Shown here piece after piece: positions 1 through 9,705 of a DNA stretch of 64,000 nucleotides (its first letter is position 1; every line of letters begins with the position of its first letter). The translations under genes and the position numbers were made by a program. Source of the DNA: Nitratireductor sp. GTDB taxonomy: Bacteria > Pseudomonadota > Alphaproteobacteria > Rhizobiales > Rhizobiaceae. The notes under the pieces are model-generated. The model saw nothing but the letters and a program-made list of their open reading frames with translations, had not been told where the DNA came from and ran no database searches. Location: the NCBI GenBank assembly GCA_017854535.1, contig JAFMHL010000009.1:1-64000 (forward strand). Direction: 5' to 3'.

Positions 1-28
1 CTAAGTCCTCCAAATACTAACTTATAGG

Positions 29-751
29 ATGGACCAATTCATTGGGGGAAGATCAGTATCCATGTCCCATAACGGGGTTTTGTTTTTGGACGAATTGCCA
101 GAGTTCACGCTGCAGGTTCTGGATTCGCTTCGTCAACCATTGGAGAGCGGCGAGACGTCTATTGTTCGAGCCAATTACCGCGTCACCTTTCCTTCGCGGT
201 TTCAGCTCATCGCCGCTATGAATCCCTGCCGCTGCGGTATGGCAGGAGAGCCAGGTCATGCCTGCAAACGGGGAGAGCGTTGCGTCACCGATTATCAAGG
301 GCGGCTATCCGGTCCGTTCATGGATCGAATCGACATGCGCATAGAAGTTCCGGCAATCTCGGCTGCTGATATGATCACCGTCAACCATGGTGAAGCCAGC
401 GAGAAAATCGCCCAGCGGGTACTTCGGGCCCGCGAAATGCAAGCGGCCCGCACCAAGGATGCGATGGCAGATCCTGATCTTGCAGAAAGATTAAAATCGT
501 CAAGCGGATTTACCAATGCTTCGGCTTCCGCCGCTTTGGTTGAAATCATCGCTGCGCCAGATGCGGGCGGTGAAAAACTACTGAGACAGGCAGCTGAAAC
601 CATGAAATTCTCAGCCCGTGCCTATCATCGAATTTTGAAAGTCGCCCGCACGATTGCTGATCTGGATGGGGCAGAAACGGTAGGACGGATACATTTGGGA
701 GAGGCAATTGCCTATCGCAGTGTAAACAGTCGGCTCGCAATTGCTGCATGA
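29..751 (+). CDS. comM: ComM/YifB-family Mg-chelatase-like AAA+ ATPase, 5'-truncated
   Basis: This is the C-terminal half of ComM, a hexameric AAA+ helicase that helps branch migration when transformed or recombining DNA is integrated. Visible are the Walker B block (GVLFLDELPEF), the cysteine-rich NPCRCG...CKRGERC segment, the DRIDMRIEVP block and the C-terminal helical domain (FSARAYHRILKVARTIADLDG). About 240 residues remain of a usual 500 or so; the Walker A half lies before the window. The frame does not continue to the left edge: all three forward frames carry a stop within the first 28 bases. The first 55 bases still hold out-of-frame fragments that resemble ComM (see findings), so the 5' end is either mutated or poorly sequenced. 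Family call is firm; the start given is nominal. Confidence 0.85.
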   Translation: MDQFIGGRSVSMSHNGVLFLDELPEFTLQVLDSLRQPLESGETSIVRANYRVTFPSRFQLIAAMNPCRCGMAGEPGHACKRGERCVTDYQGRLSGPFMDRIDMRIEVPAISAADMITVNHGEASEKIAQRVLRAREMQAARTKDAMADPDLAERLKSSSGFTNASASAALVEIIAAPDAGGEKLLRQAAETMKFSARAYHRILKVARTIADLDGAETVGRIHLGEAIAYRSVNSRLAIAA

Positions 752-842
752 AATTGTGCGAAACGAGTAATGCCAGTCGCCAATATTTACCATGTTGCTC
801 AACTCAATCTTCATCGTGTTCGTTTAACTACAAAAGGAGGAA

Positions 843-959
843 ATGATACAACAAAGGCCTTCAGGTGATTTAAGTGCCAATAAATGCATTCAAACATCAA
901 AAACCACAGGACTTGCAGCAGGGGCATTCACCCATAGCTGCAGACGAAACTACGCCTGA
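843..959 (+). other. Possible short upstream reading frame with strong SD
   Basis: AAAAGGAGG (832-840) sits two bases before an ATG at 843 that opens a 38-codon frame ending with TGA at 957-959. It overlaps the start of the histidine kinase gene in another frame. The spacing is shorter than optimal and the peptide has no recognisable features, so it may be a leader peptide or chance. Confidence 0.2.
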
Positions 960-3240
960 TTTCCGCAGCAAAAAGCGTCGTGTATTTTCAGATATTTGTT
1001 TCTGGCTGCGCAAATTGGGAATGTTACCTGTTATTGTGCCTCTCGTGCTAGCTATTACGGGCTCTATGGTTTCATTTTCATCAGATGGAGGCATTGCTTC
1101 TGTTATAGTCACTTGTGTGACAGTGCTTATTTGTATGTTGAGCATATATGTCTTCAAAGCTGTCCACACAGTTCGTTTACCTGCAGACAAACACATGTCG
1201 AGGCGCTTCGAAATGTTGGAGGACAGAGCTTGGGAACTTCAGGAAAGTGAGGAACGCTATCGAGCAATCGCAGAGGTCTTTGGCGATGCCTTAGTCATGC
1301 GTAACGAAAGCGGCGCCATCACATTCTGCAATGACGCGTTTATGGACCTAATTGGAAAAGCGGGCGAAAATCCGAAAATTGTCACAAGATTGCCGGATGA
1401 AATTACAAAACAGGTTGCCAACATTTCTGAAAATAAAAACGACAAAATGATTCAGTTTCAGACATCTTCTGGTCTGCGTTGGTACGAATGGCATGATTTG
1501 TCTGTCCGCGATGAAAAAACCGGCAGTATTGGCATCCTCTCCGTCGCTCGCGATGTTACTAGTTTCAGGACATCCCAACAGTTGGATGAAGCTGCCAGAA
1601 AAAAAGCAGAAGAAGCCAGCCACGCAAAAACGCGCTTTCTAGCGATGGTTAGTCATGAAATGCGTACCCCCCTTAACGGTGTGATTGGTATGTCAAAACT
1701 GCTTTCTGGAACTACATTGTCTCCAGAACAAAAAAACTATTCGGATGCATTGAAAACTTCTGGCGAAAATCTGTTGAGCCTTATTGACGGGATGCTTGAT
1801 CTGACAATGATCGAGAGCGGTCGGTTTGAAATCAAATGTCAGAACTTTGATCTCCATAAACTGCTAAACGAGGCGGTGGAGTTGTTATCATCAAGAGCAT
1901 ATCTCAAAGGTATTGATTTCGGGCTTTATCTAGATTCAGCCTTGCCGAGGTTTTTGGAAACTGATCCTGGCAGGCTGCGCCAAATAATTTTCAACTTGGC
2001 CGGCAACGCCATCAAATTCACCAATACGGGCGGTGTATTGATCCGTTGCTTGCTGAAGGAAAAGCAAGGGAAAAGTTTTCTTCGCATTGAAATAATTGAT
2101 ACAGGTCCAGGTCTGTCACACTTGGATCGAGACAGAATCTTTCAAGAGTTTGAACGCGTTGATAATGAAATCACCAGAACAACTGACGGGGCAGGGCTCG
2201 GCTTGGCGATTTCTCGCGCTTTGACGCTTGAGCTAGGAGGATCACTGGAACTCGAAAATTCTGATGCTTCAGGCTCTCAGTTCTCTTTGGAATTGCCAGT
2301 TGTTGTAGATTCCAAAAGCAGTATCACAAATGAAAAAACTGAATCAAAATCCCACGGTGTTGAACCCAATAAAATTCTCATTATTTCGCGCGCTATCCAA
2401 GAGCCTAAGGCATTAGTAGAAATCTTGAGGGACCAAAAATTTCAGGTTGAGTGGATCAATACGCACGAGGCCTTGGAAGGATTGCTATTGAAAAAATTGC
2501 CCGACCACGTGGCAATACTGTTCGACCCTCAAAATTGGCCTGACCCAATTCAAACAATCAAAAAACTGAAAGCGGCGCATAGCGAAAGTTGTTCTTTGGT
2601 TATTTTGACTCTTCCAGACAAAAAAAAGGATCTGAAAACTTACATGGATGCTGGAGCAAGTGCTTGGCTGGTCCGACCAGTCCGCCAGTCCAGCCTTTTT
2701 TCCTTGTTGCGGGGTCACGCAAAAATAAAGGACGAGGAAATCAACCATCTCGGTTCGTCGTCTAATGAAGCGCTGGCACCAAATATGATCACGCCTATTG
2801 TAGAAAGCGACGCCAAGTCCAAATGCGTATTGTTGGCGGAAGACAATGATATAAATGCTTTGTTGGTCACCGCTGCACTAAAAAAACGACATATTGAAGT
2901 TTTACGTGCCCATGATGGAAAACAAGCAATAGCCATATTCACAAAGGCCAATCTGGATCGAAAGATCGATCTGATATTGATGGATATGCATATGCCATAT
3001 TGCGATGGTTATTCTGCCACTGCAGCAATCAGAAAATTTGAAACTGAAAATGCAATAAATTCAAACCGCGCGGTCCCAATTTTCGCGCTGACAGCAGATG
3101 AGCAAATTGAAAGCAAGGTAAAAGCCAAACATGCGGGTGTGAATGGATTTTTGGTCAAGCCAATTGATCCAGATAAGCTGTGCGAACTGGTCGAGCATGA
3201 ATTGGAAAAGACTGCTAAGCTGGATAAGCTAAATACTTAG
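874..3240 (+). CDS. Membrane-bound PAS hybrid sensor histidine kinase with degenerate and intact receivers
   Basis: A 788-residue hybrid kinase. Order: basic N-terminus; two membrane segments (about residues 48-70 and 74-95); a PAS domain (about 125-235); HisKA with MVSHEMRTPLNG, phospho-His about 261; HATPase_c with the N box NLAGNAIKFT (about 375), DTGPGL and GAGLGLAIS; a receiver-like segment (about 505-620) lacking the usual acidic pair; then a true receiver with LLAEDND and LILMDMHMP, phospho-Asp about 704, and the conserved Lys in LVKPID. Start is GTG at 874, directly after an in-frame TAA, with AGGTGA at 864-869. It stands alone in its orientation group with olsB. The cue it senses cannot be read from the sequence. 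AT-richer than its neighbours by eye. Confidence 0.9.
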   Translation: MPINAFKHQKPQDLQQGHSPIAADETTPDFRSKKRRVFSDICFWLRKLGMLPVIVPLVLAITGSMVSFSSDGGIASVIVTCVTVLICMLSIYVFKAVHTVRLPADKHMSRRFEMLEDRAWELQESEERYRAIAEVFGDALVMRNESGAITFCNDAFMDLIGKAGENPKIVTRLPDEITKQVANISENKNDKMIQFQTSSGLRWYEWHDLSVRDEKTGSIGILSVARDVTSFRTSQQLDEAARKKAEEASHAKTRFLAMVSHEMRTPLNGVIGMSKLLSGTTLSPEQKNYSDALKTSGENLLSLIDGMLDLTMIESGRFEIKCQNFDLHKLLNEAVELLSSRAYLKGIDFGLYLDSALPRFLETDPGRLRQIIFNLAGNAIKFTNTGGVLIRCLLKEKQGKSFLRIEIIDTGPGLSHLDRDRIFQEFERVDNEITRTTDGAGLGLAISRALTLELGGSLELENSDASGSQFSLELPVVVDSKSSITNEKTESKSHGVEPNKILIISRAIQEPKALVEILRDQKFQVEWINTHEALEGLLLKKLPDHVAILFDPQNWPDPIQTIKKLKAAHSESCSLVILTLPDKKKDLKTYMDAGASAWLVRPVRQSSLFSLLRGHAKIKDEEINHLGSSSNEALAPNMITPIVESDAKSKCVLLAEDNDINALLVTAALKKRHIEVLRAHDGKQAIAIFTKANLDRKIDLILMDMHMPYCDGYSATAAIRKFETENAINSNRAVPIFALTADEQIESKVKAKHAGVNGFLVKPIDPDKLCELVEHELEKTAKLDKLNT

Positions 3241-3281
3241 CCGCTACTTTCATTCAAGTCTTTCATCGGAACTTTTCATAC

Positions 3282-4103
3282 ATGCCCAACATAAATCAGG
3301 ATCAGCAAATTCTTGGCCGACTTGGAAACCTGATTGTCAAGATTGCAGACTCTACGGAAGAAATTACCGCCGCCCAAAGACTGCGTCATAAAGTTTTTGT
3401 AGGAGAGCGTTTGGTAACGGGCACGGATGAAACGCTGCCTATTTTAGATCAAAAAGATGAGGACAGGTTTGATGCATACTGCGATCATCTCATTGTGATC
3501 GAAAATTCACCCGGCGAAAACTACGACGGCAGAGTTGTAGCCACCTACCGACTGATGAGCCAGGATCAGGCAGAAACAGCTGGTGGATTCTATACAGCAG
3601 CAGAATTTCAAGTCGGAGATTTGGTTAGACGTTTCCCCAAATTAAAATTTTTGGAATTGGGGCGGTCGTGCGTTTTACCAGAGTTCAGAACAAAACGAAC
3701 GATCGAATTATTGTGGCATGGCAGCTGGGCCTATGTACGCAAACATGGGTTTGATGTGATGTTTGGGTGCGCTTCTATGGAGGGCGTAATTGTGGAACCT
3801 CACAAAGAAGCGCTCTCATTCCTATATCAGACAGCAAAAGCCGATGAAGACTGGGACGTTTCTGGAAACGGCGAAGTAATTCAACTCAGCCAAATAGCAA
3901 TTGGCAACGGTAATCTGAAAAGCGCCATTAGATCTTTGCCGCCATTGATTAAAGGCTACCTGCGCCTTGGCGCTATGTTTGCAAGCCAGGCGGTTATTGA
4001 TCGCCAATTTGGTACAATCGATGTATTGGTATTGCTGCCTGTCTCGCGGTTAAATCCCCGCTACGTAAATTACTACGGGGAAAATGCTGAGCGTCATTCT
4101 TAA
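3282..4103 (+). CDS. olsB: L-ornithine N-alpha-acyltransferase (OlsB family GNAT)
   Basis: A 273-residue GNAT-fold acyltransferase of the OlsB family. OlsB attaches a 3-hydroxy fatty acyl group from acyl carrier protein to the alpha amine of ornithine, giving lyso-ornithine lipid; this is the first step to phosphorus-free ornithine lipids in the membrane. The core LGRSCVLPEFRTKRTI followed by LWHG and FGCASMEG matches the family, as does the length. No OlsA (the second acyltransferase) is present in the window. It lies 41 bases after the histidine kinase and could share its transcript. The ATG start at 3282 has only a weak ribosome site. Confidence 0.85.
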   Translation: MPNINQDQQILGRLGNLIVKIADSTEEITAAQRLRHKVFVGERLVTGTDETLPILDQKDEDRFDAYCDHLIVIENSPGENYDGRVVATYRLMSQDQAETAGGFYTAAEFQVGDLVRRFPKLKFLELGRSCVLPEFRTKRTIELLWHGSWAYVRKHGFDVMFGCASMEGVIVEPHKEALSFLYQTAKADEDWDVSGNGEVIQLSQIAIGNGNLKSAIRSLPPLIKGYLRLGAMFASQAVIDRQFGTIDVLVLLPVSRLNPRYVNYYGENAERHS

Positions 4104-4126
4104 AAATTAGCGGCGTTATCTGTGGA

Positions 4127-4153
4127 CCAACACTTTCGAAAAGAGTGGTTTTA
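4127..4153 (+). terminator. Weak possible terminator after olsB
   Basis: An imperfect inverted repeat (CCAACACT ... AGTGG around a TCGA centre) is followed by GTTTTAG. The stem has bulges and the T run is short, so this is tentative. Confidence 0.25.
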
Positions 4154-4237
4154 GGCGCGCTTCTTGCAAAATTCCGCTCAAAAGTGAATCAATAGCTTTC
4201 TAAGTCACTACCTCCTATATACGTTTTGGATCACAAA

Positions 4238-6976
4238 ATGCTCGACAAATCTGAACAAACCAGTGCGCCCAATGGTGACGATCCGGCACTGCAATCGGCT
4301 AAAGTTACGCCGATGATGGAGCAATATGTAGAAATTAAAGCGGCAAATCCAGACTCGCTTCTATTCTACCGCATGGGCGATTTTTACGAGTTGTTTTTCC
4401 ATGATGCAGAGGAGGCATCCAGAGCATTGGGAATAACGCTGACCAAGCGTGGAAAGCATTTGGGTGAGGATATCCCCATGTGCGGCGTGCCGTTTCATGC
4501 GGCTGAGGATTATCTGCAAAAGCTGATATCTTTGGGCTATCGCGTTGCTGTCTGTGAGCAGATGGAAGACCCGGCTGAAGCAAAGAAACGTGGGGCAAAA
4601 TCTGTTGTCAGGCGCGATGTTGTTCGGCTTGTAACGCCTGGAACCATTACGGAAGAAAAACTGTTGCAGCCGGGCAAGGCAAACCACTTGGCAGCTATAG
4701 CAAGATTACGTCATTCGGAGGAAAAGACGGAACTGGCAATTGCCTGGATCGATATTTCCACTGGTGAGTTTCTGGTGACGACGAGTTCACCACAAAACTT
4801 GTCTGCCGATCTTGCCCGGATCGATCCAAGTGAAATCGTTTATCCCGATAAATTGGATGAGGACGATGAGTTGCGCGAAAGCATAAGCCGCTCGGGAGCT
4901 GCCCCATCTCCGCAACCTGGGCATTTGTTTGACAGCCAAACAGGCGAAGAGCGGTTGTTGAATTATTTTGGTGTGAAGTCGCTTGAAGGATTTGGAACTT
5001 TTTCGCGCGTAGAAATTGCCGCTTGCGGCGCGGTTCTGGCTTATGTAGAGCGAACGCAAATTGGCGAGCGTCCAGCACTTTCTCGTCCCGTTGCGCAATC
5101 TGCCGGCAATGTTATGTTTATCGATAGCGCAACGCGGGTTAATCTGGAGCTCGTCAGAACGCTTTCAGGTGAAAGGCGTGGCAGTCTCTTGGCTGCCATT
5201 GATCGAACGATGACTGGCGGTGGCTCTCGAATGTTGGCAGAGCGAATGATGAACCCGCTGAATGATCCAGCTGCGATTACAACGCGTCTGGATAGCGTTT
5301 CGTGGTTTTGTGACCATCAAAGCGTGATTGCAGAATTGAAAGAGGAGCTGAAATCTTCTCCTGATATCCCAAGGTCATTGTCACGCCTTGCCTTAAACCG
5401 CGGCGGACCGAGGGATCTTGCCGCCATTCAGCAAGGCTTGAAATCTGCAAAGGTAATTGCGGGTATTTTAGCGCACACCGAGATTGAAATGCCTGCTGAA
5501 CTTACATCTGCGTTCTCGGCAATATCAGGCTTTGACCCCCAACTGTCAGAAACTTTAAGTTCGCATTTAGCTGATGAGCTTCCCCTTTTGAAGCGCGATG
5601 GCGGGTTCGTGCGCGAAGGAGCTCAAGCTGAAATTGATGAATTACGCGGCTTACGCGATAGATCTCGCAAAATCATAGCTGAATTACAACTGCGCTATAT
5701 GGAAGAGACAGGCGTAAAGTCTCTTAAAATTCGTCACAACAACGTCCTTGGATATTTCATCGAAGTTACGGCCCAAAATGCCGAGGCTCTGCAAAATGAA
5801 GCTGTAAAAGGAATTTATATTCACCGCCAGACAATGGCAAATGCCATGCGGTTCACAACAACTGAATTAGCAGAGCTTGAGACAAAAATTGCCAATGCAG
5901 CCGGACGAATACTTGATCTTGAGTTTGAAATTTTTGATCACCTGCTGGCGCTGGTTCTAGAATGTACTGCACCACTACAGGTTTTGGCAAAATCAATTGC
6001 AAGCATTGATGTTGCATCCTCTTTAGCCCGTCTTTCGCAAGAGCAAAATTATGTTCGCCCCTCAGTAGAGAGCAGTCTGGCTTTTGACATAGAAGGCGGG
6101 CGCCATCCTGTTGTTGAGCAGATGCTGAAAAAAGATGGCGGCCAAAGTTTCATCGCCAATGATTGTAATATCGGTGCGGTTGATGGGAAGAGTAGCGGTA
6201 ATATCTGGCTCCTGACAGGGCCCAATATGGGCGGTAAATCTACCTTCCTTCGGCAAAACGCCCTGATCGCGATTTTAGCGCAAATGGGTTCTTTTGTTCC
6301 GGCGCAAAAGGCAACAATTGGCGTGGTTGATCGGTTGTTTTCAAGAGTAGGGGCTGCCGATGATCTTGCCAGAGGCCGCTCAACCTTCATGGTTGAAATG
6401 GTTGAAACTGCTGCAATTTTAAATCAGGCCGGTCCAAATTCAATGGTTATCCTGGACGAGATAGGGCGCGGAACAGCGACCTTTGATGGATTATCAATTG
6501 CTTGGGCTGCTATTGAACATTTGCATGAGGCTAATCGTTGCCGAACATTGTTTGCGACGCATTTCCATGAGCTTACTGCGCTTTCTACAAAACTTGAACG
6601 CCTGTTTAACGTCACTTTGAAGGTTAAAGAGTGGCATGGAGATGTTGTGTTCTTGCACGAGATTGTTAGTGGCGTTGCTGACCGCTCTTACGGCATTCAA
6701 GTAGCGCGCCTTGCTGGTTTGCCGGATGCGGTTGTTGCCAGAGCACGGGATGTATTGGAGAAACTGGAGAGCTCGGACCATGGAAAATCCACCCCAGTTC
6801 TCGTGGATGAATTACCGCTTTTTTCCGTAAAACAAAAACTGGCTGCGCCTATCGCTCCAAAAGATAACCGATTGCGCGACGCCGTTGAGGCGCTGGCTCC
6901 AGATGAAATGACGCCCCGCGAAGCCATGGATAAACTTTATCAGCTTAAAGCCCTTGCCCGTGAAAAAGGTAATTGA
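4238..6976 (+). CDS. mutS: DNA mismatch repair protein MutS
   Basis: MutS recognises base mismatches and small loops and starts methyl-independent or MutL-dependent repair. The mismatch-reading loop is present (MGDFYELF, about residues 46-53), as are the connector, lever and clamp regions, Walker [10 protein letters not shown] (about 661-669), Walker [12 protein letters not shown] and the ATHFHELT switch. Length is 912 residues from ATG 4238, usual for rhizobial MutS. A TTG four codons upstream (4226) is the other possible start; ATG 4238 is preferred because the extra residues are not family-like. No MutL is nearby. Confidence 0.97.
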   Translation: MLDKSEQTSAPNGDDPALQSAKVTPMMEQYVEIKAANPDSLLFYRMGDFYELFFHDAEEASRALGITLTKRGKHLGEDIPMCGVPFHAAEDYLQKLISLGYRVAVCEQMEDPAEAKKRGAKSVVRRDVVRLVTPGTITEEKLLQPGKANHLAAIARLRHSEEKTELAIAWIDISTGEFLVTTSSPQNLSADLARIDPSEIVYPDKLDEDDELRESISRSGAAPSPQPGHLFDSQTGEERLLNYFGVKSLEGFGTFSRVEIAACGAVLAYVERTQIGERPALSRPVAQSAGNVMFIDSATRVNLELVRTLSGERRGSLLAAIDRTMTGGGSRMLAERMMNPLNDPAAITTRLDSVSWFCDHQSVIAELKEELKSSPDIPRSLSRLALNRGGPRDLAAIQQGLKSAKVIAGILAHTEIEMPAELTSAFSAISGFDPQLSETLSSHLADELPLLKRDGGFVREGAQAEIDELRGLRDRSRKIIAELQLRYMEETGVKSLKIRHNNVLGYFIEVTAQNAEALQNEAVKGIYIHRQTMANAMRFTTTELAELETKIANAAGRILDLEFEIFDHLLALVLECTAPLQVLAKSIASIDVASSLARLSQEQNYVRPSVESSLAFDIEGGRHPVVEQMLKKDGGQSFIANDCNIGAVDGKSSGNIWLLTGPNMGGKSTFLRQNALIAILAQMGSFVPAQKATIGVVDRLFSRVGAADDLARGRSTFMVEMVETAAILNQAGPNSMVILDEIGRGTATFDGLSIAWAAIEHLHEANRCRTLFATHFHELTALSTKLERLFNVTLKVKEWHGDVVFLHEIVSGVADRSYGIQVARLAGLPDAVVARARDVLEKLESSDHGKSTPVLVDELPLFSVKQKLAAPIAPKDNRLRDAVEALAPDEMTPREAMDKLYQLKALAREKGN

Positions 6977-7021
6977 GCTTTACTGCGCGATTTGTTCATT
7001 ATTTGGACGGCCGGAGAGCCT

Positions 7022-8014
7022 TTAAAGGCCCTCTTGTTCCATCAACTCTGACAAAGAAATCTGCGGCCGTGGCCCTATATGCTGGATGACTTCAGCAGCG
7101 GCAAGTCCGCCAATTTTTGCACAATCAACCAAAGATCGTCCATGGGTGAGGCCGAACAAAAAGCCTGAGGCGTATAGATCACCGGCGCCAGTCGTATCTA
7201 CGAGCTTATCAATCGCAAAGGCTTTGACGCTGTGGGTCTCATCGCGTGAAACGACTACCGAGCCCTTTTCGCTTCGGGTAATGGCCGCAAGTTCGCAGTC
7301 TTGGCGTATGGCTTGGATAGCCTCTTCGAAAGAGGATGTTTGATACAGCGACTTAACTTCGCTTTCATTGGCAAAAACGATGTCGACGGTTTTTGAACGC
7401 ATCAATTCAAGAAACTCATCGCGATAACGGTCAACACAAAAAGGATCAGACAATGTCATGGACATTTTACGATTGTTTGCGTGAGAGATCTCGGCAGCTT
7501 TTCTGATAGCATCTTTCGCCAGTGGTGGGTCCCACAAATAGCCCTCGAAATAGGTGATCGCCGAATTGGCCACAGTCTTTTCATCGATGTCTTCAGGGCG
7601 CAGTTCGATACAAGAACCAAGATAGGTGTTCATGGAGCGCTCACCATCCGGCGTAACAAAGATCATGGAGCGCGCGGTCGGTGGCTCGCCAATCAACGGC
7701 TTGGTCTGATAATCAACGCCAATCGCGCGAATGTCATGGGTGAAGATATCGCCCAAATGGTCCTTGCTCACTTTACCAAAATAGGCTGTTTTTCCGCCAA
7801 GGCTCGCAATCCCCGCAGCGGTATTTCCCGCGCTTCCGCCGGATGTTTCAATCGCTGGGCCCATGACAGAATATAAATGTTCTGCGCGTTCTGTATCGAT
7901 CAGGTTCATTGCGCCTTTGATAATGTTTTCTTTCGAAAGGAATGCATCATCGGCACTGGCAATAATATCTACAATGGCATTGCCAATGGTAAGGACGTCA
8001 AATCGGCTGGTCAT
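7022..8014 (-). CDS. PfkB-family carbohydrate kinase, probable adenosine kinase
   Basis: A 330-residue ribokinase/PfkB-family sugar kinase of the type annotated as adenosine kinase in rhizobia. It would phosphorylate adenosine to AMP. Family signs are GNAIVDI near the N-terminus, SGGSAGNTAAGIASLGG (the first PfkB signature) and DTTGAGDLYASGFL (second signature with the catalytic Asp and anion hole). The start is placed at the ATG at 8014, which has GGAACGAGC just before it; an in-frame TTG/ATG extension to 8056 lacks family resemblance. It is divergent from the CysZ-like gene with about 150 bases between. Adenosine as the substrate is inferred from relatives. Confidence 0.85.
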   Translation of the reverse strand: MTSRFDVLTIGNAIVDIIASADDAFLSKENIIKGAMNLIDTERAEHLYSVMGPAIETSGGSAGNTAAGIASLGGKTAYFGKVSKDHLGDIFTHDIRAIGVDYQTKPLIGEPPTARSMIFVTPDGERSMNTYLGSCIELRPEDIDEKTVANSAITYFEGYLWDPPLAKDAIRKAAEISHANNRKMSMTLSDPFCVDRYRDEFLELMRSKTVDIVFANESEVKSLYQTSSFEEAIQAIRQDCELAAITRSEKGSVVVSRDETHSVKAFAIDKLVDTTGAGDLYASGFLFGLTHGRSLVDCAKIGGLAAAEVIQHIGPRPQISLSELMEQEGL

Positions 8015-8164
8015 GCTCGTTCCTATCAGCTTTTCACTGTCTGGCATTTCCCACAAAGGGGAGTTTATTGCAACCTCATAGGTTCAACTCCAACCATCCA
8101 ATCCTTGAAATTTAGCACCCTTGATCATAGGTACCCTTCACATTGCAGAGGAACAAACGATCAA

Positions 8165-8857
8165 ATGGTTATTGAATCAGCCCGCCTTGCCGCATCCCAA
8201 TTGCTGCGCCCGCGATTTCGATCTGTCATGATCAAATCGGTTGGCCTCACCATATTGCTGTTCATAGGCGCTTGGATTGGCTTGGAATATTTGTTTTCTA
8301 CTTTTCTGCTACCCTTTTTGGGAGGCTGGCCTTGGGTGGCGACGGCTGCTGTCTGGTTGCTGGGAGCAGGTGTATTTATCGGAGCTGGTTTCTTGCTGGG
8401 CCCGGTCACAGCTGTTTTTGCAGGTATATTCCTCGATGAGGCAGCAGAACATGTGGAGGAAACCTGGTATGGTGATGAGCCGCCTGGAAAAGCGGTGCCC
8501 CTTGGTCAAAGCCTTTGGCTTACTGTGCGCTTTACACTTTTGGTGCTTTTCGCAAACTTGATCGCCTTGCTGCTGGTTTTGCTTCCAGGCATCAATGTTG
8601 CGATATTCTTTTTGGTAAACGGTTACCTTCTGGGAAGGGAATATTTCATGTTTGCTGCCATGCGCTTTCGCCACGAAGAAGAAGCTGCTCAATTGCGCGC
8701 AAATTATTCCGGCCCCATTTTCATGGGTGGAATGATTATCGCAGGATTTATGGCTATCCCCATTGTGAACCTAGCCACCCCGGTTTTTGCAGCTACAATG
8801 ATGGTTCACTTACACAAATCCATCTCCGGTCAGAGTTTTGACCCGGCTAGATATTAA
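8165..8857 (+). CDS. CysZ/EI24-like integral membrane protein
   Basis: A 230-residue membrane protein of the EI24/CysZ group, which includes sulfate permeases, though many alphaproteobacterial members have no tested role. Long hydrophobic segments are seen at about residues 20-45, 55-85, 120-150 and 185-215, with the LLPGINVAIFFLVNGYLLGREYF block typical of the family. Start is ATG 8165 with AGAGGA upstream; the open frame runs further upstream but that part reads as the antisense of the kinase gene. It ends two bases from the end of the convergent nth gene. A sulfate role is inference only; no other cys genes are near. Confidence 0.75.
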   Translation: MVIESARLAASQLLRPRFRSVMIKSVGLTILLFIGAWIGLEYLFSTFLLPFLGGWPWVATAAVWLLGAGVFIGAGFLLGPVTAVFAGIFLDEAAEHVEETWYGDEPPGKAVPLGQSLWLTVRFTLLVLFANLIALLLVLLPGINVAIFFLVNGYLLGREYFMFAAMRFRHEEEAAQLRANYSGPIFMGGMIIAGFMAIPIVNLATPVFAATMMVHLHKSISGQSFDPARY

Positions 8858-8859
8858 AT

Positions 8860-9633
8860 CTACATTCCGGGAATGACTTGCTCTTCAATGGGAATAATTG
8901 CTGCGGGCACGGAACATGTTTTTTCCTTTGCTTTGCATATATCGGCAATGATGCAGTTTTCACATTCAGGGCTGCGTGCTTTGCATGTGTACCGCCCGTG
9001 AAGAATAAGCCAGTGATGGGCATGGTACAAATATTCTTCAGGGATGGCTTTTTCCAAAATGGCTTCTACATCATCAGGTGTTTTCCCCGGTGCCATGCCC
9101 ATCCGGTTTCCAATTCTGAAAACATGAGTATCAACCGCAATGGTTGGCTGGCCAAATGCCATCGAAACAACCACGTTGGCTGTCTTGCGCCCAACGCCAG
9201 GAAGCGTGGTCAGTAACTCACGGTCATTAGGTACTTCCCCGCCGAAGTCATCGATAATTTTTTGCGAAAGGGCCATAACGTTTTTAGCTTTTGTTTTGTA
9301 AAGCCCGATTGTCTTTATATAGTCGCGGACTTTGTCTTCACCCAATGCCAGCATTTTCTCCGGCGTGTCGGCAACGGCAAACAAATGTCTTGTGGCTTTG
9401 TTCACACCAATATCCGTCGCCTGTGCAGAAAGGGCAACAGCAACGACAAGCGTATAAGGATTGACATGAAAAAGTTCGCCCTTGGGTTCAGGACGTTGTT
9501 CTTTAAAGCGAGCGAATATTGCCGCCATCTCTTCTTTTGTATAGCGACATCGTGGAAGTCTTTTTTTGACCGGTTTGCGACAAGGCTTTTTAGCCGCAAC
9601 TTTTGTCGCCTTTTCTTTGGCTAAATCGGCCAT
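8860..9633 (-). CDS. nth: Endonuclease III
   Basis: A base-excision repair DNA glycosylase/AP lyase acting on oxidised pyrimidines. The helix-hairpin-helix LPGVGRKTANVV carries the catalytic Lys, and VDTHVFR the catalytic Asp. The C-terminal iron-sulfur loop has the exact Cys-x6-Cys-x2-Cys-x5-Cys spacing (CKARSPECENCIIADIC). The 257-residue protein has an extra lysine/arginine-rich N-terminus of about 30 residues, common in rhizobial Nth. Gene is convergent with the CysZ-like gene (two-base gap) and divergent from the DUF2244 gene. Confidence 0.96.
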   Translation of the reverse strand: MADLAKEKATKVAAKKPCRKPVKKRLPRCRYTKEEMAAIFARFKEQRPEPKGELFHVNPYTLVVAVALSAQATDIGVNKATRHLFAVADTPEKMLALGEDKVRDYIKTIGLYKTKAKNVMALSQKIIDDFGGEVPNDRELLTTLPGVGRKTANVVVSMAFGQPTIAVDTHVFRIGNRMGMAPGKTPDDVEAILEKAIPEEYLYHAHHWLILHGRYTCKARSPECENCIIADICKAKEKTCSVPAAIIPIEEQVIPGM

Positions 9634-9705
9634 ATATTAGATCCTTGTATTTGCTTTAAAACCAAAGATGGCGATAGGAACGCCAAAAAGAAAGAGGCTT
9701 TGCCA

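Noticed and set aside
7877-8164. N-terminal extension of the CysZ-like gene
   Set aside because: The open frame upstream of ATG 8165 overlaps the antisense of the adenosine kinase gene and its translation shows no family resemblance or membrane pattern.
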